DNA of 64,000 nt from Pseudomonas asiatica (GCF_040214835.1 NZ_CP157874.1:3414001-3478000); one strand, 5' to 3'. Shown: positions 24,520 to 34,127, counted from the stretch's first letter. Made by a program: numbers and translations. The notes: generated from the sequence alone by a model not told the origin.

Positions 24520-25845
24520 TCAATACTGCGCCTGCCCCGGCACCCAGGCGGTCCCCGCCAACGGCACTCGCGCCATCGCCGCAGCCTCCACGGTCAACGC
24601 CACCAGGTCCTCCGGGTCGAGGTTGTGCAAGTGCGACTTGCCACACGCCCGCGCCATGGTCTGCGCCTCCATCACCAGCACCCGCAGGTAGTTGGCCAGA
24701 CGGCGCCCGGCCTCCTCCGGGTTCAGGCGCCTGGCCAGTTCCGGGTCCTGGGTGGTAATGCCGGCCGGGTCGCGGCCGTTCTGCCAGTCGTCATAGAAAC
24801 CGGCCGCCGAGCCGATCTTCTTCAGTTCGGCATCCAGCCGCGGGTGGTTGTCACCCAGCGCGATCAGCGCCGCAGTGCCAATGGCCACCGCATCAGCCCC
24901 GAGGGCCATGGCCTTGGCAACGTCGGCACCATTGCGAATACCACCGGAGACGATCAGCTGCACCTTGCGGTGCATGCCCATTTCCTGCAGCGCCTGCACT
25001 GCCTGCGGAATGGCCGGCAGGATCGGAATGCCAACGTGTTCGATGAACACTTCCTGAGTCGCGGCAGTACCGCCCTGCATGCCGTCGAGCACGATCACAT
25101 CGGCACCGGCCTTCACCGCCAGCTTTACGTCGTAGTACGGGCGGCTGGCGCCGATCTTCACGTAGATGGGTTTTTCCCAGTCGGTGATCTCCCGGATCTC
25201 GGCAATCTTGATCGCAAGGTCATCCGGGCCGGTCCAGTCCGGGTGGCGGCAGGCGCTGCGCTGGTCGACGCCGATCGGCAAGGTGCGCATGCCGGCCACG
25301 CGCTCGGTCACCTTCATGCCCAGCAGCATGCCGCCACCGCCCGGCTTGGCACCCTGGCCGAGGACGATCTCGATGGCATCGGCCTTGCGCAGGTCGTCGG
25401 GGTTCATGCCATAGCGCGACGGCAGGTACTGGTACACCAGGTGTTGCGACTGGCCGCGTTCCTCCGGGGTCATGCCGCCGTCGCCCGTGGTAGTGCTGGT
25501 GCCGGCGATGGTCGCACCACGGCCCAGCGCCTCTTTGGCGTTGGCCGACAGCGCGCCGAAACTCATGCCGGCGATGGTCACCGGGATCTTCAGGTGGATC
25601 GGCTTCTTGGCGAAGCGGGTGCCCAGCAGCACATCGGTGCCGCATTTCTCGCGGTAGCCTTCCAGCGGGTAGCGCGACACGCTGGCGCCGAGCAGCAGCA
25701 GGTCGTCGAAGTGCGGTACGCGGCGCTTGGTGCCGCCGCCACGGATGTCGTAGATGCCGGTTTCGGCGGCACGCTGGATTTCCTGGATGGTCAGGCGGTC
25801 GAAGGTGGCCGACTCACGCAGTACCGGGGGGAATTGCTCGCTCAT
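24520..25845 (-). CDS. glxD: FMN-binding glutamate synthase-like protein (GlxD / N-methylglutamate synthase subunit C type)
   Basis: The 441-residue protein corresponds to the FMN/Fe-S synthase domain of glutamate synthase: 'IAGMSFGALSANAKEALGRG', 'GQGAKPGGGGMLLGMKVTE', 'VLDGMQGGTAATQEVFIEH' and 'SGGIRNGADVAKAMALGADA'. With the amidotransferase and GXGXG subunits it makes a split GltB, as in N-methylglutamate synthase or GlxBCD complexes. It lies 15 bp after glxC. Whether the acceptor product is glutamate or N-methylglutamate cannot be told from sequence alone. Confidence 0.87.
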   Translation of the reverse strand: MSEQFPPVLRESATFDRLTIQEIQRAAETGIYDIRGGGTKRRVPHFDDLLLLGASVSRYPLEGYREKCGTDVLLGTRFAKKPIHLKIPVTIAGMSFGALSANAKEALGRGATIAGTSTTTGDGGMTPEERGQSQHLVYQYLPSRYGMNPDDLRKADAIEIVLGQGAKPGGGGMLLGMKVTERVAGMRTLPIGVDQRSACRHPDWTGPDDLAIKIAEIREITDWEKPIYVKIGASRPYYDVKLAVKAGADVIVLDGMQGGTAATQEVFIEHVGIPILPAIPQAVQALQEMGMHRKVQLIVSGGIRNGADVAKAMALGADAVAIGTAALIALGDNHPRLDAELKKIGSAAGFYDDWQNGRDPAGITTQDPELARRLNPEEAGRRLANYLRVLVMEAQTMARACGKSHLHNLDPEDLVALTVEAAAMARVPLAGTAWVPGQAQY

Positions 25846-25860
25846 GGGAATGCTCCTGGA

Positions 25861-26535
25861 TCAGTACGCGCTGGCGTTGTCGACTTTGAAGTTGTACAGC
25901 TGGCGAGCCGAGCCGTAGCGTTTGAAATCGGCAGCCTTGTGGTGCAGGCCGGCCTTGTTCAGCAGTTCCTGCAGCTCTTGCAGGTGCTCGGCGCGCATCT
26001 CTTTCTCGATGCAGTCCGAGCCCAGCGACTGCACCGCACCCTTGACGTAGATGCGCACCTCGTACAGCGAATCGCCCAGCGCATCGCCGGCATCGCCACA
26101 CACCACCAAACGCCCGGCCTGGCCCATGAAGCAGCTCATGTGGCCGATGCTGCCGCCGACGACGATATCCACGCCCTTCATGGAAATACCGCAACGCGCG
26201 CCGGCGTCGCCCTCGATCACCAGCAGCCCGCCATGGGCGGTGGCGCCGGCGGCCTGGGAGGCACTGCCCTTGACCCGCACCGAGCCGGACATCATGTTTT
26301 CGGCCACGCCGACACCGACGTTGCCATGCACGGTGACGCTGGCCTGCTGGTTCATGCCGGCGCAGTAGTAGCCGGCGTGGCCTTCGATATCCACGGCCAC
26401 GGCGGCGTTGATGCCCACGGCCAGGTTGTGCTTGCCGTCGGGGTGGGTCACCCGCCATTCGTGGTCCTGCACCTCACCGTGCAAGGACTGGTTGAGGACA
26501 CGCACCGAGGTGCTGGAAAGGTCGATCGTCTTCAT
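25861..26535 (-). CDS. glxC: GXGXG-motif glutamate synthase subunit (GlxC type)
   Basis: The 224-residue beta-helix protein has repeated glycine turns such as 'GHAGYYCAGMNQQASVTVHG' and 'GGLLVIEGDAGARCGISMKG'. These match the C-terminal structural domain of GltB as a separate polypeptide. It is the structural/linking subunit between GlxB and GlxD. It lies 27 bp after glxB. Confidence 0.87.
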   Translation of the reverse strand: MKTIDLSSTSVRVLNQSLHGEVQDHEWRVTHPDGKHNLAVGINAAVAVDIEGHAGYYCAGMNQQASVTVHGNVGVGVAENMMSGSVRVKGSASQAAGATAHGGLLVIEGDAGARCGISMKGVDIVVGGSIGHMSCFMGQAGRLVVCGDAGDALGDSLYEVRIYVKGAVQSLGSDCIEKEMRAEHLQELQELLNKAGLHHKAADFKRYGSARQLYNFKVDNASAY

Positions 26536-26562
26536 GTGGTTCTCCAGTGGTTCGGTGGCAGG

Positions 26563-27468
26563 TCAGGCGCTTTCGCGTTCCCAGACGTACAGGGTGGCCG
26601 GGGCCGGTTCCCAGACCTTGGCGTTCTCGATGCCCGGCAGGCTGGCCAGCGCCTGGTACTCCGAGGCCATGGCCACGTAGTCGTCGGTCTCGGCCAGCAC
26701 GGCGGGCTTGCAGGCGATCGGGTCGCGGATCACGGCAAAGCCGTTGCGGGTGCCGATGGCGAAGGTGAAGAAGCCGTCCAGGTCTTCCAGGGCGCCATCC
26801 AGGGCCTGGGCCAGGCTGTCGCCCTGCTGCAGGCGCCAGGTCAGGTAGCCGGCGGCCACTTCGGTGTCGTTGTCGGTCTCGAAGCTGATGCCTTCGCGCT
26901 TGAGCTCCTGGCGCAGGCGGAAGTGGTTGGACAGCGAACCGTTGTGCACCAGGCACAGGTCGGCGCCGGTGGAGAACGGGTGGCTGCCTTCCATGGTCAC
27001 GGCGCTTTCGGTGGCCATGCGGGTATGGCCGATGATGTGGCTGCCTTTCATGCCGGCCAGGCCGAAGCGGCTGGAGATTTCCGCCGGCAGGCCCATGCCC
27101 TTGAGGATCTCGATGCTCTGCCCGGCGCTCATGATGCGCACTTCAGGGGCCAGTTCGCTCAAAGCCTGACGGGCCGATGCCTCGCGGGTGTGCACCTTGA
27201 GCACGGCGGCGCTGGCGTTCTGGAACCAGTCCAGCGAGCAGCCCAGGCGCCCTTCCAGCTGGCCCATCAGCGCCGCCCAGGGGTAGTTGATGTCAGTGGC
27301 CTGCAGGGTCAGCTTGACCCAGCCATCGGCCACTTCGTCGCCGTAGATGGCAAAGCCGGCGCTGTCCGGGCCACGGTCGGTCATGGCTTCGAGCATGGGT
27401 TCGAAGAGCTTGCCGAGCTGGGCTTCCAGCTCGGTTTTTTTCAGGTACAGACCTACGATTCCACACAT
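26563..27468 (-). CDS. glxB: Class II glutamine amidotransferase subunit (GlxB type)
   Basis: The 301-residue protein begins M-C-G-I-V-G-L-Y, so Cys2 is the N-terminal nucleophile after Met removal. 'GHTRMATESAVTMEGSHPF' and 'CLVHNGSLSNHFRLRQEL' complete the Ntn glutaminase site. It would release ammonia from glutamine (or handle gamma-glutamylmethylamide, in the methylamine version) for the GlxD centre. It is the second gene of the operon, 67 bp after glnT. Confidence 0.88.
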   Translation of the reverse strand: MCGIVGLYLKKTELEAQLGKLFEPMLEAMTDRGPDSAGFAIYGDEVADGWVKLTLQATDINYPWAALMGQLEGRLGCSLDWFQNASAAVLKVHTREASARQALSELAPEVRIMSAGQSIEILKGMGLPAEISSRFGLAGMKGSHIIGHTRMATESAVTMEGSHPFSTGADLCLVHNGSLSNHFRLRQELKREGISFETDNDTEVAAGYLTWRLQQGDSLAQALDGALEDLDGFFTFAIGTRNGFAVIRDPIACKPAVLAETDDYVAMASEYQALASLPGIENAKVWEPAPATLYVWERESA

Positions 27469-27535
27469 GGTGATGCTCCTTACTAGGCAGTGGGCGACCG
27501 CTTTCGTGCTGGCCGCCCAAGGGATTGGGGGGCGG

Positions 27536-28870
27536 TCAGAAGAATTCGGTGTAACGCTGGATTTCCCAGTCGGAGACGTGGCGGCAGTACTCCACCCACT
27601 CCATGCGCTTGAGCTTGATGAACTCGTCGACGATCTCGGCGCCCAGCACTTCGCGGAACAGCGGGTCGGCCTCCAGGGCGTCGGCGGCTTCCTTCAACGA
27701 CTGCGGCAAGGTCTTGATGCCGCGTGCGGCGATCTCTTCCAGGCTCAGGTTGTAGAGGTTCTCGTTACACATCTCGCCCGGCTCCAGCTGACGGTCGATG
27801 CCATCGAGGCCGGCAGCGATGATCGCGGCGGTGACCAGGTACGGGTTGCAGCCAGCGTCCGGCAGGCGGAACTCCAGGCGGCCATAGGGGATGCGCACCA
27901 TCGCCGAGCGGTTGTTGGCGCCGTAGGCGACAAACGCCGGGGCCCAGGTGGCGCCGGATAGCGAGCGGCCGACCACCAGGCGCTTGTACGAGTTGACCGT
28001 GGGCGCGGCGAAGGCGCACAGCGCCGGGCCATGGGCCAACAGGCCTGCGGCAAAGTGGTAGGCCAGCTTCGACAGGCCCATGCCGCTGCTGTCGGACGGG
28101 TCATGGAACAGGTTCTTGTTGGTGCTGCTGGCCAGCGACAGGTGGAAGTGCATGCCATTGCCGGCGCGCTTGGGGTCGGGCTTGGGCATGAACGAGCAGA
28201 TCATCCCCAGGTCGTTGGCGATCTCGCCGGCGGCCATGCGGAAGAAGGTGAAGCGGTCGGCCGACTCCATGGCGTCGCTGTAGGTGTAGTTGATCTCGAA
28301 CTGGCCGTTGGCGTCCTCGTGGTCGATCTGGTAGATATCGAAGCCCACCGGCTGCAACGCCTCGGTCAGGCGCTCGAGGAACAGCCGCGAGCGCGACAGG
28401 CCCTTGTAGTCGTAGCACGGCTTGTCGAGGTTATCGGAAGCGTCCACCAGTTGCAGCTTGCCATCCTCGTCGCGGCGGAACAGGCTGAACTCGGGCTCAA
28501 GGCCGGTGTTCAGGGTCCAGCCTTTGTCGGCCAGGCGCTGCACCTGCTGCTGCAACACGTAGCGGCTGTCGTAGGGCCAGGGTTGGCCGTTTACGTGGCC
28601 TACACACACCAGCCGGCCGTAACCCGGCTGCCACGGTACCGGGATCAAGGTGGAAAGGTCGCCGCGGGCCATGAAGTCGGGGCCGTGCGGTTCCATGCCC
28701 ATGCCGCAGATGGCGAACCCGGCAAAGCCGGCGCCCTCCTCGGCCACCATCTTCAGGCCCGAGACCGGCACCGATTTGGTCTTCGCCGAGCCATGGATAT
28801 CGACGAACTGCGCCAGCACGTACTTGATGCCGTGCTGATCGAGGGTGCGCTGGGTTTCTGCTGGCAACAT
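27536..28870 (-). CDS. glnT: Glutamine synthetase, type III / GlnT (possible gamma-glutamylmethylamide synthetase)
   Basis: The 444-residue enzyme has the glutamine-synthetase catalytic domain: '[13 protein letters not shown]', '[13 protein letters not shown]', '[20 protein letters not shown]' and '[20 protein letters not shown]'. It joins ammonia, or in GMAS enzymes methylamine, to glutamate using ATP. The start at 28870 has AGGAG upstream. It is the first gene of the operon, behind a sigma-54-type promoter. A GMAS role is suggested by the GlxBCD partners, but the dehydrogenase half of the methylamine route is absent from the window. Confidence 0.88.
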   Translation of the reverse strand: MLPAETQRTLDQHGIKYVLAQFVDIHGSAKTKSVPVSGLKMVAEEGAGFAGFAICGMGMEPHGPDFMARGDLSTLIPVPWQPGYGRLVCVGHVNGQPWPYDSRYVLQQQVQRLADKGWTLNTGLEPEFSLFRRDEDGKLQLVDASDNLDKPCYDYKGLSRSRLFLERLTEALQPVGFDIYQIDHEDANGQFEINYTYSDAMESADRFTFFRMAAGEIANDLGMICSFMPKPDPKRAGNGMHFHLSLASSTNKNLFHDPSDSSGMGLSKLAYHFAAGLLAHGPALCAFAAPTVNSYKRLVVGRSLSGATWAPAFVAYGANNRSAMVRIPYGRLEFRLPDAGCNPYLVTAAIIAAGLDGIDRQLEPGEMCNENLYNLSLEEIAARGIKTLPQSLKEAADALEADPLFREVLGAEIVDEFIKLKRMEWVEYCRHVSDWEIQRYTEFF

Positions 28871-28907
28871 GGGTTGAACACTCCTGGGTAAGGGGCAATG
28901 ATTCCAC

Positions 28908-28925
28908 ATGGGAAACTTACTTTCC
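28908..28925. promoter_or_regulatory. Operator box 1 upstream of glnT, ATGGGAAACTTACTTTCC
   Basis: GGAAA-N5-TTTCC is an inverted repeat that lies at the predicted transcription start of glnT. Fifteen of the 18 positions recur at 29077. It is a candidate site for the adjacent XRE-cupin regulator. Confidence 0.65.
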
Positions 28926-28934
28926 TAACAGGAA

Positions 28935-28950
28935 TGCAATGTGCTTGCCA
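28935..28950 (-). promoter_or_regulatory. Sigma-54-type promoter of the glnT-glx operon
   Basis: Read on the minus strand, the sequence is TGGCAAGCACATTGCA, with exact GG-N10-GC spacing. Transcription would begin near 28925, about 55 nt before glnT and within operator box 1. Confidence 0.75.
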
Positions 28951-28983
28951 ACTCTGTTCAGGGTGCAACTTTGTGTTGCCTGT

Positions 28984-29040
28984 TCGGGCCTCTTCGCGGG
29001 CCTGTGGGAGCGGGTTCACCCGCGAAGAGGCCCGCACCGG
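28984..29040. repeat. Closely spaced inverted REP pair
   Basis: Inverted 'gcctcttcgcggg' / 'cccgcgaagaggc' REPs lie between the two operator boxes. This pair is much more compact than the others. Confidence 0.85.
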
Positions 29041-29076
29041 CAACCCAAAACCCAAGCAGATTTCCATGCTCCATTT

Positions 29077-29094
29077 ATGGGAAACTTGTTTTCA
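29077..29094. promoter_or_regulatory. Operator box 2, ATGGGAAACTTGTTTTCA
   Basis: A second copy of the glnT operator lies 91 bp upstream of the XRE-cupin gene. It is consistent with autoregulation or with looping between the two boxes. Confidence 0.6.
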
Positions 29095-29126
29095 CCCGAG
29101 GAAAGATGCAGCCACCGCAGCTGCAC

Positions 29127-29147
29127 TTCGCACTTTCCCAGTGCGAA
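29127..29147. promoter_or_regulatory. Inverted repeat TTCGCACT-N5-AGTGCGAA
   Basis: Perfect 8-bp arms lie 38 bp before the XRE-cupin start, at its probable promoter or leader. It could be an operator or a short leader hairpin. Confidence 0.5.
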
Positions 29148-29184
29148 AACTTTATTCTTGAACTGAAACCGTGCAGGATATTCG

Positions 29185-29778
29185 ATGCCAACCGAAACCG
29201 AACCGCGCCTTCGCCTGGAGCAGTACCTGGGCCTGCAGATCAAGCGCCAGCGCCAGGCCCAGTCCCTCAAGCTCGCCGACGTGGCGCGCATCGCCGGCAT
29301 CAGCCAAGGCATGCTGAGCAAGATCGAGAACGCCCAGGTATCAACCAGCCTCGACACCCTCAGCCGCCTGTGCGATGTGCTGGGCATGCCGATGGCCAAG
29401 CTGTTCAGCCAATATGACCAGCCCGACGGCAATGCCTTGTTGGTGAAAGCCGGTGAAGGGCTGGAGGTGGTGCGCCGCGGTACCGAGAAAGGCCACACCT
29501 ACCATTTGCTCAATCACGCCAGGGGGCCGAAGAAGAACTTCGAGGCGTACATGGTGACCATGGACGACGCCAGCGAAGAGTTCCCGACCTTCGCCCACCC
29601 CGGCACCGAGTTCCTCCACTTGCTGGAGGGTGAACTGGTGTACCGCCACGGCAACCAGCTCTATCACATGCAGGCCGGCGACAGCCTGACCTTCGACGGC
29701 GAGACCCCGCACGGCCCCGAGCAGCTGGTGCAGGTACCCATCCGCCTGTTGTCGATAATGAACTACGGCGACGAGTGA
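29185..29778 (+). CDS. XRE-cupin transcriptional regulator
   Basis: The 197-residue protein has an N-terminal helix-turn-helix (about 10-65; 'KLADVARIAGISQGMLSKIE') and a C-terminal cupin (about 115-185; 'HPGTEFLHLLEGELVYRHG', 'GDSLTFDGETPHGPEQLV'). It is divergent from glnT, and two matching boxes lie in the shared 314-bp region. It is the likely controller of glnT-glxBCD, comparable to PuuR-type regulators of amine pathways. Confidence 0.9.
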   Translation: MPTETEPRLRLEQYLGLQIKRQRQAQSLKLADVARIAGISQGMLSKIENAQVSTSLDTLSRLCDVLGMPMAKLFSQYDQPDGNALLVKAGEGLEVVRRGTEKGHTYHLLNHARGPKKNFEAYMVTMDDASEEFPTFAHPGTEFLHLLEGELVYRHGNQLYHMQAGDSLTFDGETPHGPEQLVQVPIRLLSIMNYGDE

Positions 29779-30073
29779 CGCGGCGCAGCAAGGCAACAAC
29801 CGATGTCGTGATCAGACAAGCACACGTCGCCCGCGATCGGCTTCAGAACTGTGTCTACAAAAATAATACACACATCGACCAGCCCCGCGCCGTGGGCTGA
29901 TCGGTGCGGTATTCGCGAGTAAAACAGCCTCGCTTCACAATTCCAACGCTGTGGCGCCTTTTTGCACCGGGCAGTTCGTCCGGGCTCATAACGATAAAAC
30001 TCCCAGTATCAGAAACCCGCGCCGCGCCAGCCGGGAGTGTTTGCGCGCGCCACATTGTGAAGACTTGACTGCC

Positions 30074-31003
30074 ATGATCGCGACTTCAATCCCCGTAGCC
30101 GGTGCTGCCACCGGCCACCGTAACGCCCTGTGCGTTGCCCATATCGCCGCTGTGCTGTTCGGCCTGACCGGTATCCTCGGTCACCTGATCGAGGCCGACG
30201 CCAGCATCATCACCTTCGGCCGCGCCACCTTCGCCTTCATCGCCCTGGGCTTCGTCGCCGGGCTCAAGGGCACGCGCCTGCTCGACGCCCTCACCCTGCG
30301 CAACCTGCCGGTGCTGGGCCTGACCGGCGCCCTGCTGGCTGCCCACTGGGTAACCTTCTTCATCGCCGTGAAGGTTGGCGGCGTGGCCGTGGCCACCCTG
30401 GGCTTCGCCAGCTTCCCGGCGTTCATCGCCATGATCGAGCGCGGCGTGTTCGGCCAGCGTATCGGTGCCGTGCAAGGTTTGCTGCTGCTGATGGTCACGG
30501 CCGGTCTGGTGTTGGTGGTACCGACCTTCGACCTGCTCGACAAAGGCACCGTCGGCCTGCTCTGGGGCCTGGGCTCGGGCCTGGCGTTCGCCCTGCTGAC
30601 GGTGGCCAACCGCCGCAACGGCTCGAGCATGAACGCGATGCAGGTGGCGTTCTGGCAGAACGTGGTGGTGGCTGTGCTGGTGGCGCCGTTTGCCTTCACT
30701 CACCTGGGCAACACCAGCCTGGCTGGCAGTGACTGGGTCAACCTGGCGCTGTTGGGCGTGTTCTGCACCGGGCTGTCGCAGTTCCTGTTCGTCAAGAGCC
30801 TGGAAGGCCTGGAAGCGCGCACGGCCGGCATGATCATCGCGCTGGAGCCGGTGTACGCGATCATCGGCGCCTGGTGGCTGTTCGGTGAGCAACCAAGCCT
30901 GCGCATGGCCGCTGGCGCTGCGCTGATCGTGCTGGCGACCATCCTGGCGGCGGCGCGCAAGGCACCAGCGGAACAAGGCGATACCAGCCGCTGCGCGCAT
31001 TGA
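30074..31003 (+). CDS. DMT/EamA-family transporter
   Basis: The 309-residue protein has about ten membrane helices and two EamA repeats ('LFGLTGILGHLIEADASIIT' in the first, 'ALEPVYAIIGAWWLFGEQPS' in the second). The start at 30074 gives the usual length; the frame is open to 29951 but that part looks non-coding. The 295-bp gap upstream has a GACCAGCCC/GGGCTGATC hairpin near 29880-29900 and no gene. Probably a metabolite exporter, substrate unknown. Confidence 0.88.
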   Translation: MIATSIPVAGAATGHRNALCVAHIAAVLFGLTGILGHLIEADASIITFGRATFAFIALGFVAGLKGTRLLDALTLRNLPVLGLTGALLAAHWVTFFIAVKVGGVAVATLGFASFPAFIAMIERGVFGQRIGAVQGLLLLMVTAGLVLVVPTFDLLDKGTVGLLWGLGSGLAFALLTVANRRNGSSMNAMQVAFWQNVVVAVLVAPFAFTHLGNTSLAGSDWVNLALLGVFCTGLSQFLFVKSLEGLEARTAGMIIALEPVYAIIGAWWLFGEQPSLRMAAGAALIVLATILAAARKAPAEQGDTSRCAH

Positions 31004-31019
31004 TGAATGTGCTTGCCTG

Positions 31020-31252
31020 AACGGGCCTCATCGCCGGCAAGCCGGCTCCCACAGGGTAATCACAGGGCTCGAGCCTGATGCTTTACCTGGGAGCAACTGT
31101 CTTGCTCAAATTCTGAAAGTTGGCGCAATCCCTGTGGGAGCGGCCTTGTGTCGCGAAAGGGCTGCAAAGCAGCCCCAGCAATTTCAACTGTTGCGCATCA
31201 ATCCTGGGGCCGCGTTGCGGCCCTTTCGCGACACAAGGCCGCTCCCACAGGT
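31020..31252. repeat. REP elements filling a 320-bp gap
   Basis: A single 'catcgccggcaagccggctc' REP at 31027-31056 is followed by an inverted second-family pair at 31130-31252 ('tgtgggagcggccttgtgtc'). No gene is seen in this interval. Confidence 0.88.
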
Positions 31253-31323
31253 ACAGCGACAACCTCGAGATCAACGCTGCACCTGTTTGTGTGGCTGGCC
31301 GGCGATGAGGTCGGTACAGGCGA

Positions 31324-32028
31324 CTAAGCGCCCTCAGGCAGCAGGCTGCGGTCAAACATGAACGCCCGCTCCCCCTGTGGTGTGTACTGATACAACAGCT
31401 GCGGCCGGCCCAGCCTGGGCTGGTTCTTCTCCCCGGTGTCCCTCACCCACCCCAGCTCGCGCAAGCGCTCCAGGCGTTTGCGCAGCGAGGTGTTATTCAC
31501 CGCCTGCCCCAGGCACGCCTGCACCGCACCTAGCGCATCCAGCACAGTGAACTTCTCCGCCAGCAGGTACAGCGGCAGGCTGCTGTACACCGTCTTCGCC
31601 GCCAGCCGCTCACGGGCCCGCTCCACCAACAGGTTGTGATCAAAGGGCAACAGCACCTTGCGCGCCAATACGCTGTCCAAGTCGAAAAACGCCAGTTGCT
31701 CGCCCTCGACGACCTGCCCGGGTTCGAGCAATGCCAGGTAATAGGTGCTGAGTGACCATCCACGCGGGTCGCGGAAAGCATTGCCCTCGGTGCCCACCTG
31801 TTCCATGTAGCACGGTACGACCTGGGTTTTCTCGCGCAGCGCGCGTTCGGCAGCAGCTTCCAGGCTGGTGTCGGGGGTGCGGCCATTGACGATCACCCCG
31901 GGCAAGGCCCACTGGCCGGCATGCGGTTCACGCTCACGACGGTGCAACAGCACCTGCAGATGCTGAGCTTCGGGGGCCATGCGCAGGGCGACGATATCGA
32001 CGCTGGCCAGGACTTCGACTGCATTCAC
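31324..32028 (-). CDS. nrtR: NrtR-type Nudix-related transcriptional regulator
   Basis: The 234-residue protein has an N-terminal Nudix fold with a degenerate Nudix box ('GVIVNGRTPDTSLEAAAERA'). A C-terminal winged helix follows ('NTSLRKRLERLRELGWV'). This is the NrtR architecture, which represses NAD-biosynthesis genes and responds to ADP-ribose. It is divergent from nicotinamidase and nicotinate phosphoribosyltransferase genes, matching its known regulon. Confidence 0.88.
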   Translation of the reverse strand: MNAVEVLASVDIVALRMAPEAQHLQVLLHRREREPHAGQWALPGVIVNGRTPDTSLEAAAERALREKTQVVPCYMEQVGTEGNAFRDPRGWSLSTYYLALLEPGQVVEGEQLAFFDLDSVLARKVLLPFDHNLLVERARERLAAKTVYSSLPLYLLAEKFTVLDALGAVQACLGQAVNNTSLRKRLERLRELGWVRDTGEKNQPRLGRPQLLYQYTPQGERAFMFDRSLLPEGA

Positions 32029-32109
32029 CGGGCGACTCCTTGTTCAATCTCACCATAATCCACCAGAGCATCTAAGTAAGGCAAGCAGAAAGCCCGTTTC
32101 AAAAGTTGC

Positions 32110-32139
32110 TTGACACACTTATTACACCAAGTGAATTAT
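32110..32139 (+). promoter_or_regulatory. Promoter of the pncA-pncB unit with internal inverted repeat
   Basis: TTGACA (32110-32115) is followed 17-18 bp later by GAATTA/AATTAT. The spacer contains CACTT-N8-AAGTG (32116-32133), a candidate NrtR site by position. Confidence 0.5.
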
Positions 32140-32166
32140 GTATCTATTCCAGCGAGGAGAACCGCC

Positions 32167-32817
32167 ATGAAGATCGCCAGTTTCGATGTCGACGCCCAGA
32201 ACGGCTTCACCAACAACGTGCCGCAAGAGCTGCCGGTTCCCGAAGGCAATGAAATCGCGGTAGATCTCAATACCATGGCCTTGCGCGCCGACCTGCGCCT
32301 GGGCAGCAAGGACGCCCACCCGGCCAACGCCGCCTGGGTAGTCGCCGACCCCGCGCACATGCTGCAGCCCCTGCAACTGACCAACGCCGACCTGACCTGG
32401 GTCAGCCACTGCGTCCCCGGCACACCCGGCTTCGAGTTGCTGCCCGGCCTGCCGGCCCCCATCGACTACGACTATTTCGTGTGGAAAGGCGTCGAGCCCG
32501 ACCTGCATCCCTACGGTGCCTGCTACCACGACCTGGCAGAACGCCGCTCCACCGGGGTGATCGAGTACCTCAAGGTGCAGCAGGTGGGCGCGGTGATCGT
32601 CGGTGGCCTGGCCCTGGACTATTGCGTCAGGACCACCGCGCGCCAATTGCGCCAGGCCGGCTTCCAGGTGCTGTTGTACCTGCCGGCCTGCCGCGCGCTC
32701 ACCCAGGCAGGCGCGATCGAGGCGTGTGGCGCCCTGGCCGCCGACGGCGTGATCCTCTGCGGCGACGAAGCCGCGCTCGACCACCAGCTCTCTCTGATCA
32801 AGGAGGACCGCCCATGA
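32167..32817 (+). CDS. pncA: Nicotinamidase (isochorismatase-like cysteine hydrolase)
   Basis: The 216-residue enzyme converts nicotinamide to nicotinate. Visible site residues are Asp9 in 'FDVDAQNGF', the metal-binding D-x-H of 'SKDAHP', 'HCVPGTPG', the Lys of 'VWKGVEPD' and nucleophile Cys153 in '[11 protein letters not shown]'. ATG 32167 follows GCGAGGAG. Its stop overlaps the pncB start by four bases, so both enzymes are co-translated for NAD salvage. Confidence 0.88.
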   Translation: MKIASFDVDAQNGFTNNVPQELPVPEGNEIAVDLNTMALRADLRLGSKDAHPANAAWVVADPAHMLQPLQLTNADLTWVSHCVPGTPGFELLPGLPAPIDYDYFVWKGVEPDLHPYGACYHDLAERRSTGVIEYLKVQQVGAVIVGGLALDYCVRTTARQLRQAGFQVLLYLPACRALTQAGAIEACGALAADGVILCGDEAALDHQLSLIKEDRP

Positions 32818-34013
32818 GCGAAAGCGTTTTCGGCCCACGCATCATCCAGAACCTGCTGGACACCGACTTCTACAAGATCACCATGATGCAGGCGGTGCTG
32901 CACAACTACCCCAACGCCGAGGTGGAGTGGGAGTTCCGCTGCCGTAACGGCGAGAACCTCGCACCTTACCTGGCGGAAATCCGTTACCAGGTCGAGCAAC
33001 TGGCCGATGTCAGCATCACGCATGACCAGCTCGCCTACCTGGAGAAGATCCCGTTCATCAAACCGGACTTCATCCGCTTTCTCAGCCTGTTCCGCTTCAA
33101 CCTGCGCTATGTACAGGTAGGCCTGGATGATGCCGGGCAACTGGCGATTCGCGTGCGAGGGCCGTGGTTGCACGTGATTCTCTACGAGATCCCGCTGCTG
33201 GCGATCATCAGCGAGGTGCGCAACCGCTACCGCTATCGCGAGGTGGTGATCGAGCAGGTCCGCGAGCGCCTGTATCAGAACCTCGACTGGCTGAAGGCCG
33301 AGGCCAGCGCCGAAGAACTTGCCGGTTTCCAACTGGCCGACTTCGGCACCCGGCGGCGCTTCTCCTACCGGGTGCAGGAAGAGGTGGTGCACATTCTGAA
33401 GCGTGACTTCCCGGGCCGCTTTGTCGGTACCAGCAACGTGCACCTGGCCCGCGAATACCAGCTCAAGCCGATCGGCACCATGGCGCACGAGTGGTTCATG
33501 GCCCACCAGCAACTCGGCCCGCGCCTGGTCGACAGCCAGGCTGCCGCGCTGGAATGCTGGGTGCGGGAATACCGGGGGCTGCTGGGCATCGCCCTGACCG
33601 ACTGCATCACCATGGACGCGTTCCTGGGCGACTTCGACCTGTACTTCGCCAAGCTGTTCGATGGCCTGCGGCACGATTCGGGCGATCCGCTGGCCTGGGC
33701 GGAAAAGGCCATCACCCACTATGAGCGGCTGGGGATCGACCCGAAGAGCAAGACCCTGATCTTTTCCGACGGGCTGGACCTTGCCAAGGCGCTGGGGCTG
33801 TACCGGGCGCTGCATGAGCGGATCAATGTGAGCTTTGGCATTGGTACCAGGCTGACCTGCGATATCCCGGGGGTGGAGCCGATGAACATAGTGATAAAGA
33901 TGACGGCCTGCAATGGGGCACCGGTGGCCAAGATTTCCGACAGCCCGGGCAAGACACAGTGCCGGGATGAGAACTTCGTGGCCTATCTGAAGCATGTCTT
34001 TCGGGTGGATTGA
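32814..34013 (+). CDS. pncB: Nicotinate phosphoribosyltransferase
   Basis: The 399-residue enzyme forms nicotinate mononucleotide from nicotinate and PRPP, the Preiss-Handler entry step. Family marks are '[20 protein letters not shown]', '[16 protein letters not shown]', '[10 protein letters not shown]' and '[13 protein letters not shown]'. The start at 32814 has AAGGAGG upstream and overlaps the nicotinamidase stop (ATGA). Confidence 0.95.
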   Translation: MSESVFGPRIIQNLLDTDFYKITMMQAVLHNYPNAEVEWEFRCRNGENLAPYLAEIRYQVEQLADVSITHDQLAYLEKIPFIKPDFIRFLSLFRFNLRYVQVGLDDAGQLAIRVRGPWLHVILYEIPLLAIISEVRNRYRYREVVIEQVRERLYQNLDWLKAEASAEELAGFQLADFGTRRRFSYRVQEEVVHILKRDFPGRFVGTSNVHLAREYQLKPIGTMAHEWFMAHQQLGPRLVDSQAAALECWVREYRGLLGIALTDCITMDAFLGDFDLYFAKLFDGLRHDSGDPLAWAEKAITHYERLGIDPKSKTLIFSDGLDLAKALGLYRALHERINVSFGIGTRLTCDIPGVEPMNIVIKMTACNGAPVAKISDSPGKTQCRDENFVAYLKHVFRVD

Positions 34014-34018
34014 GGTTG

Positions 34019-34127
34019 CCTGTGCAGGCCTCTTCGCGGGCTCGCCCGCTCCCACAGGTACTGCACCGCATTCAAGAACCGTGAGAAACCTGTGGCAGCG
34101 GGCAAGCCCGCGAAGAGGCCAGCACAG
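34019..34127. repeat. Inverted REP pair
   Basis: Inverted 'caggcctcttcgcgggc' / 'gcccgcgaagaggcc' REPs lie between the convergent pncB and LysR genes. One arm has 'tgtggcagcggg' in place of the usual 'tgtgggagcggg'. Confidence 0.9.

Noticed and set aside
24370..27486. A 1038-codon open frame on the plus strand
   Set aside because: It is antisense to glxD, glxC and glxB, is rich in Gly/Ala/His/Gln low-complexity sequence with no recognisable domain, and results from high GC at third codon positions.
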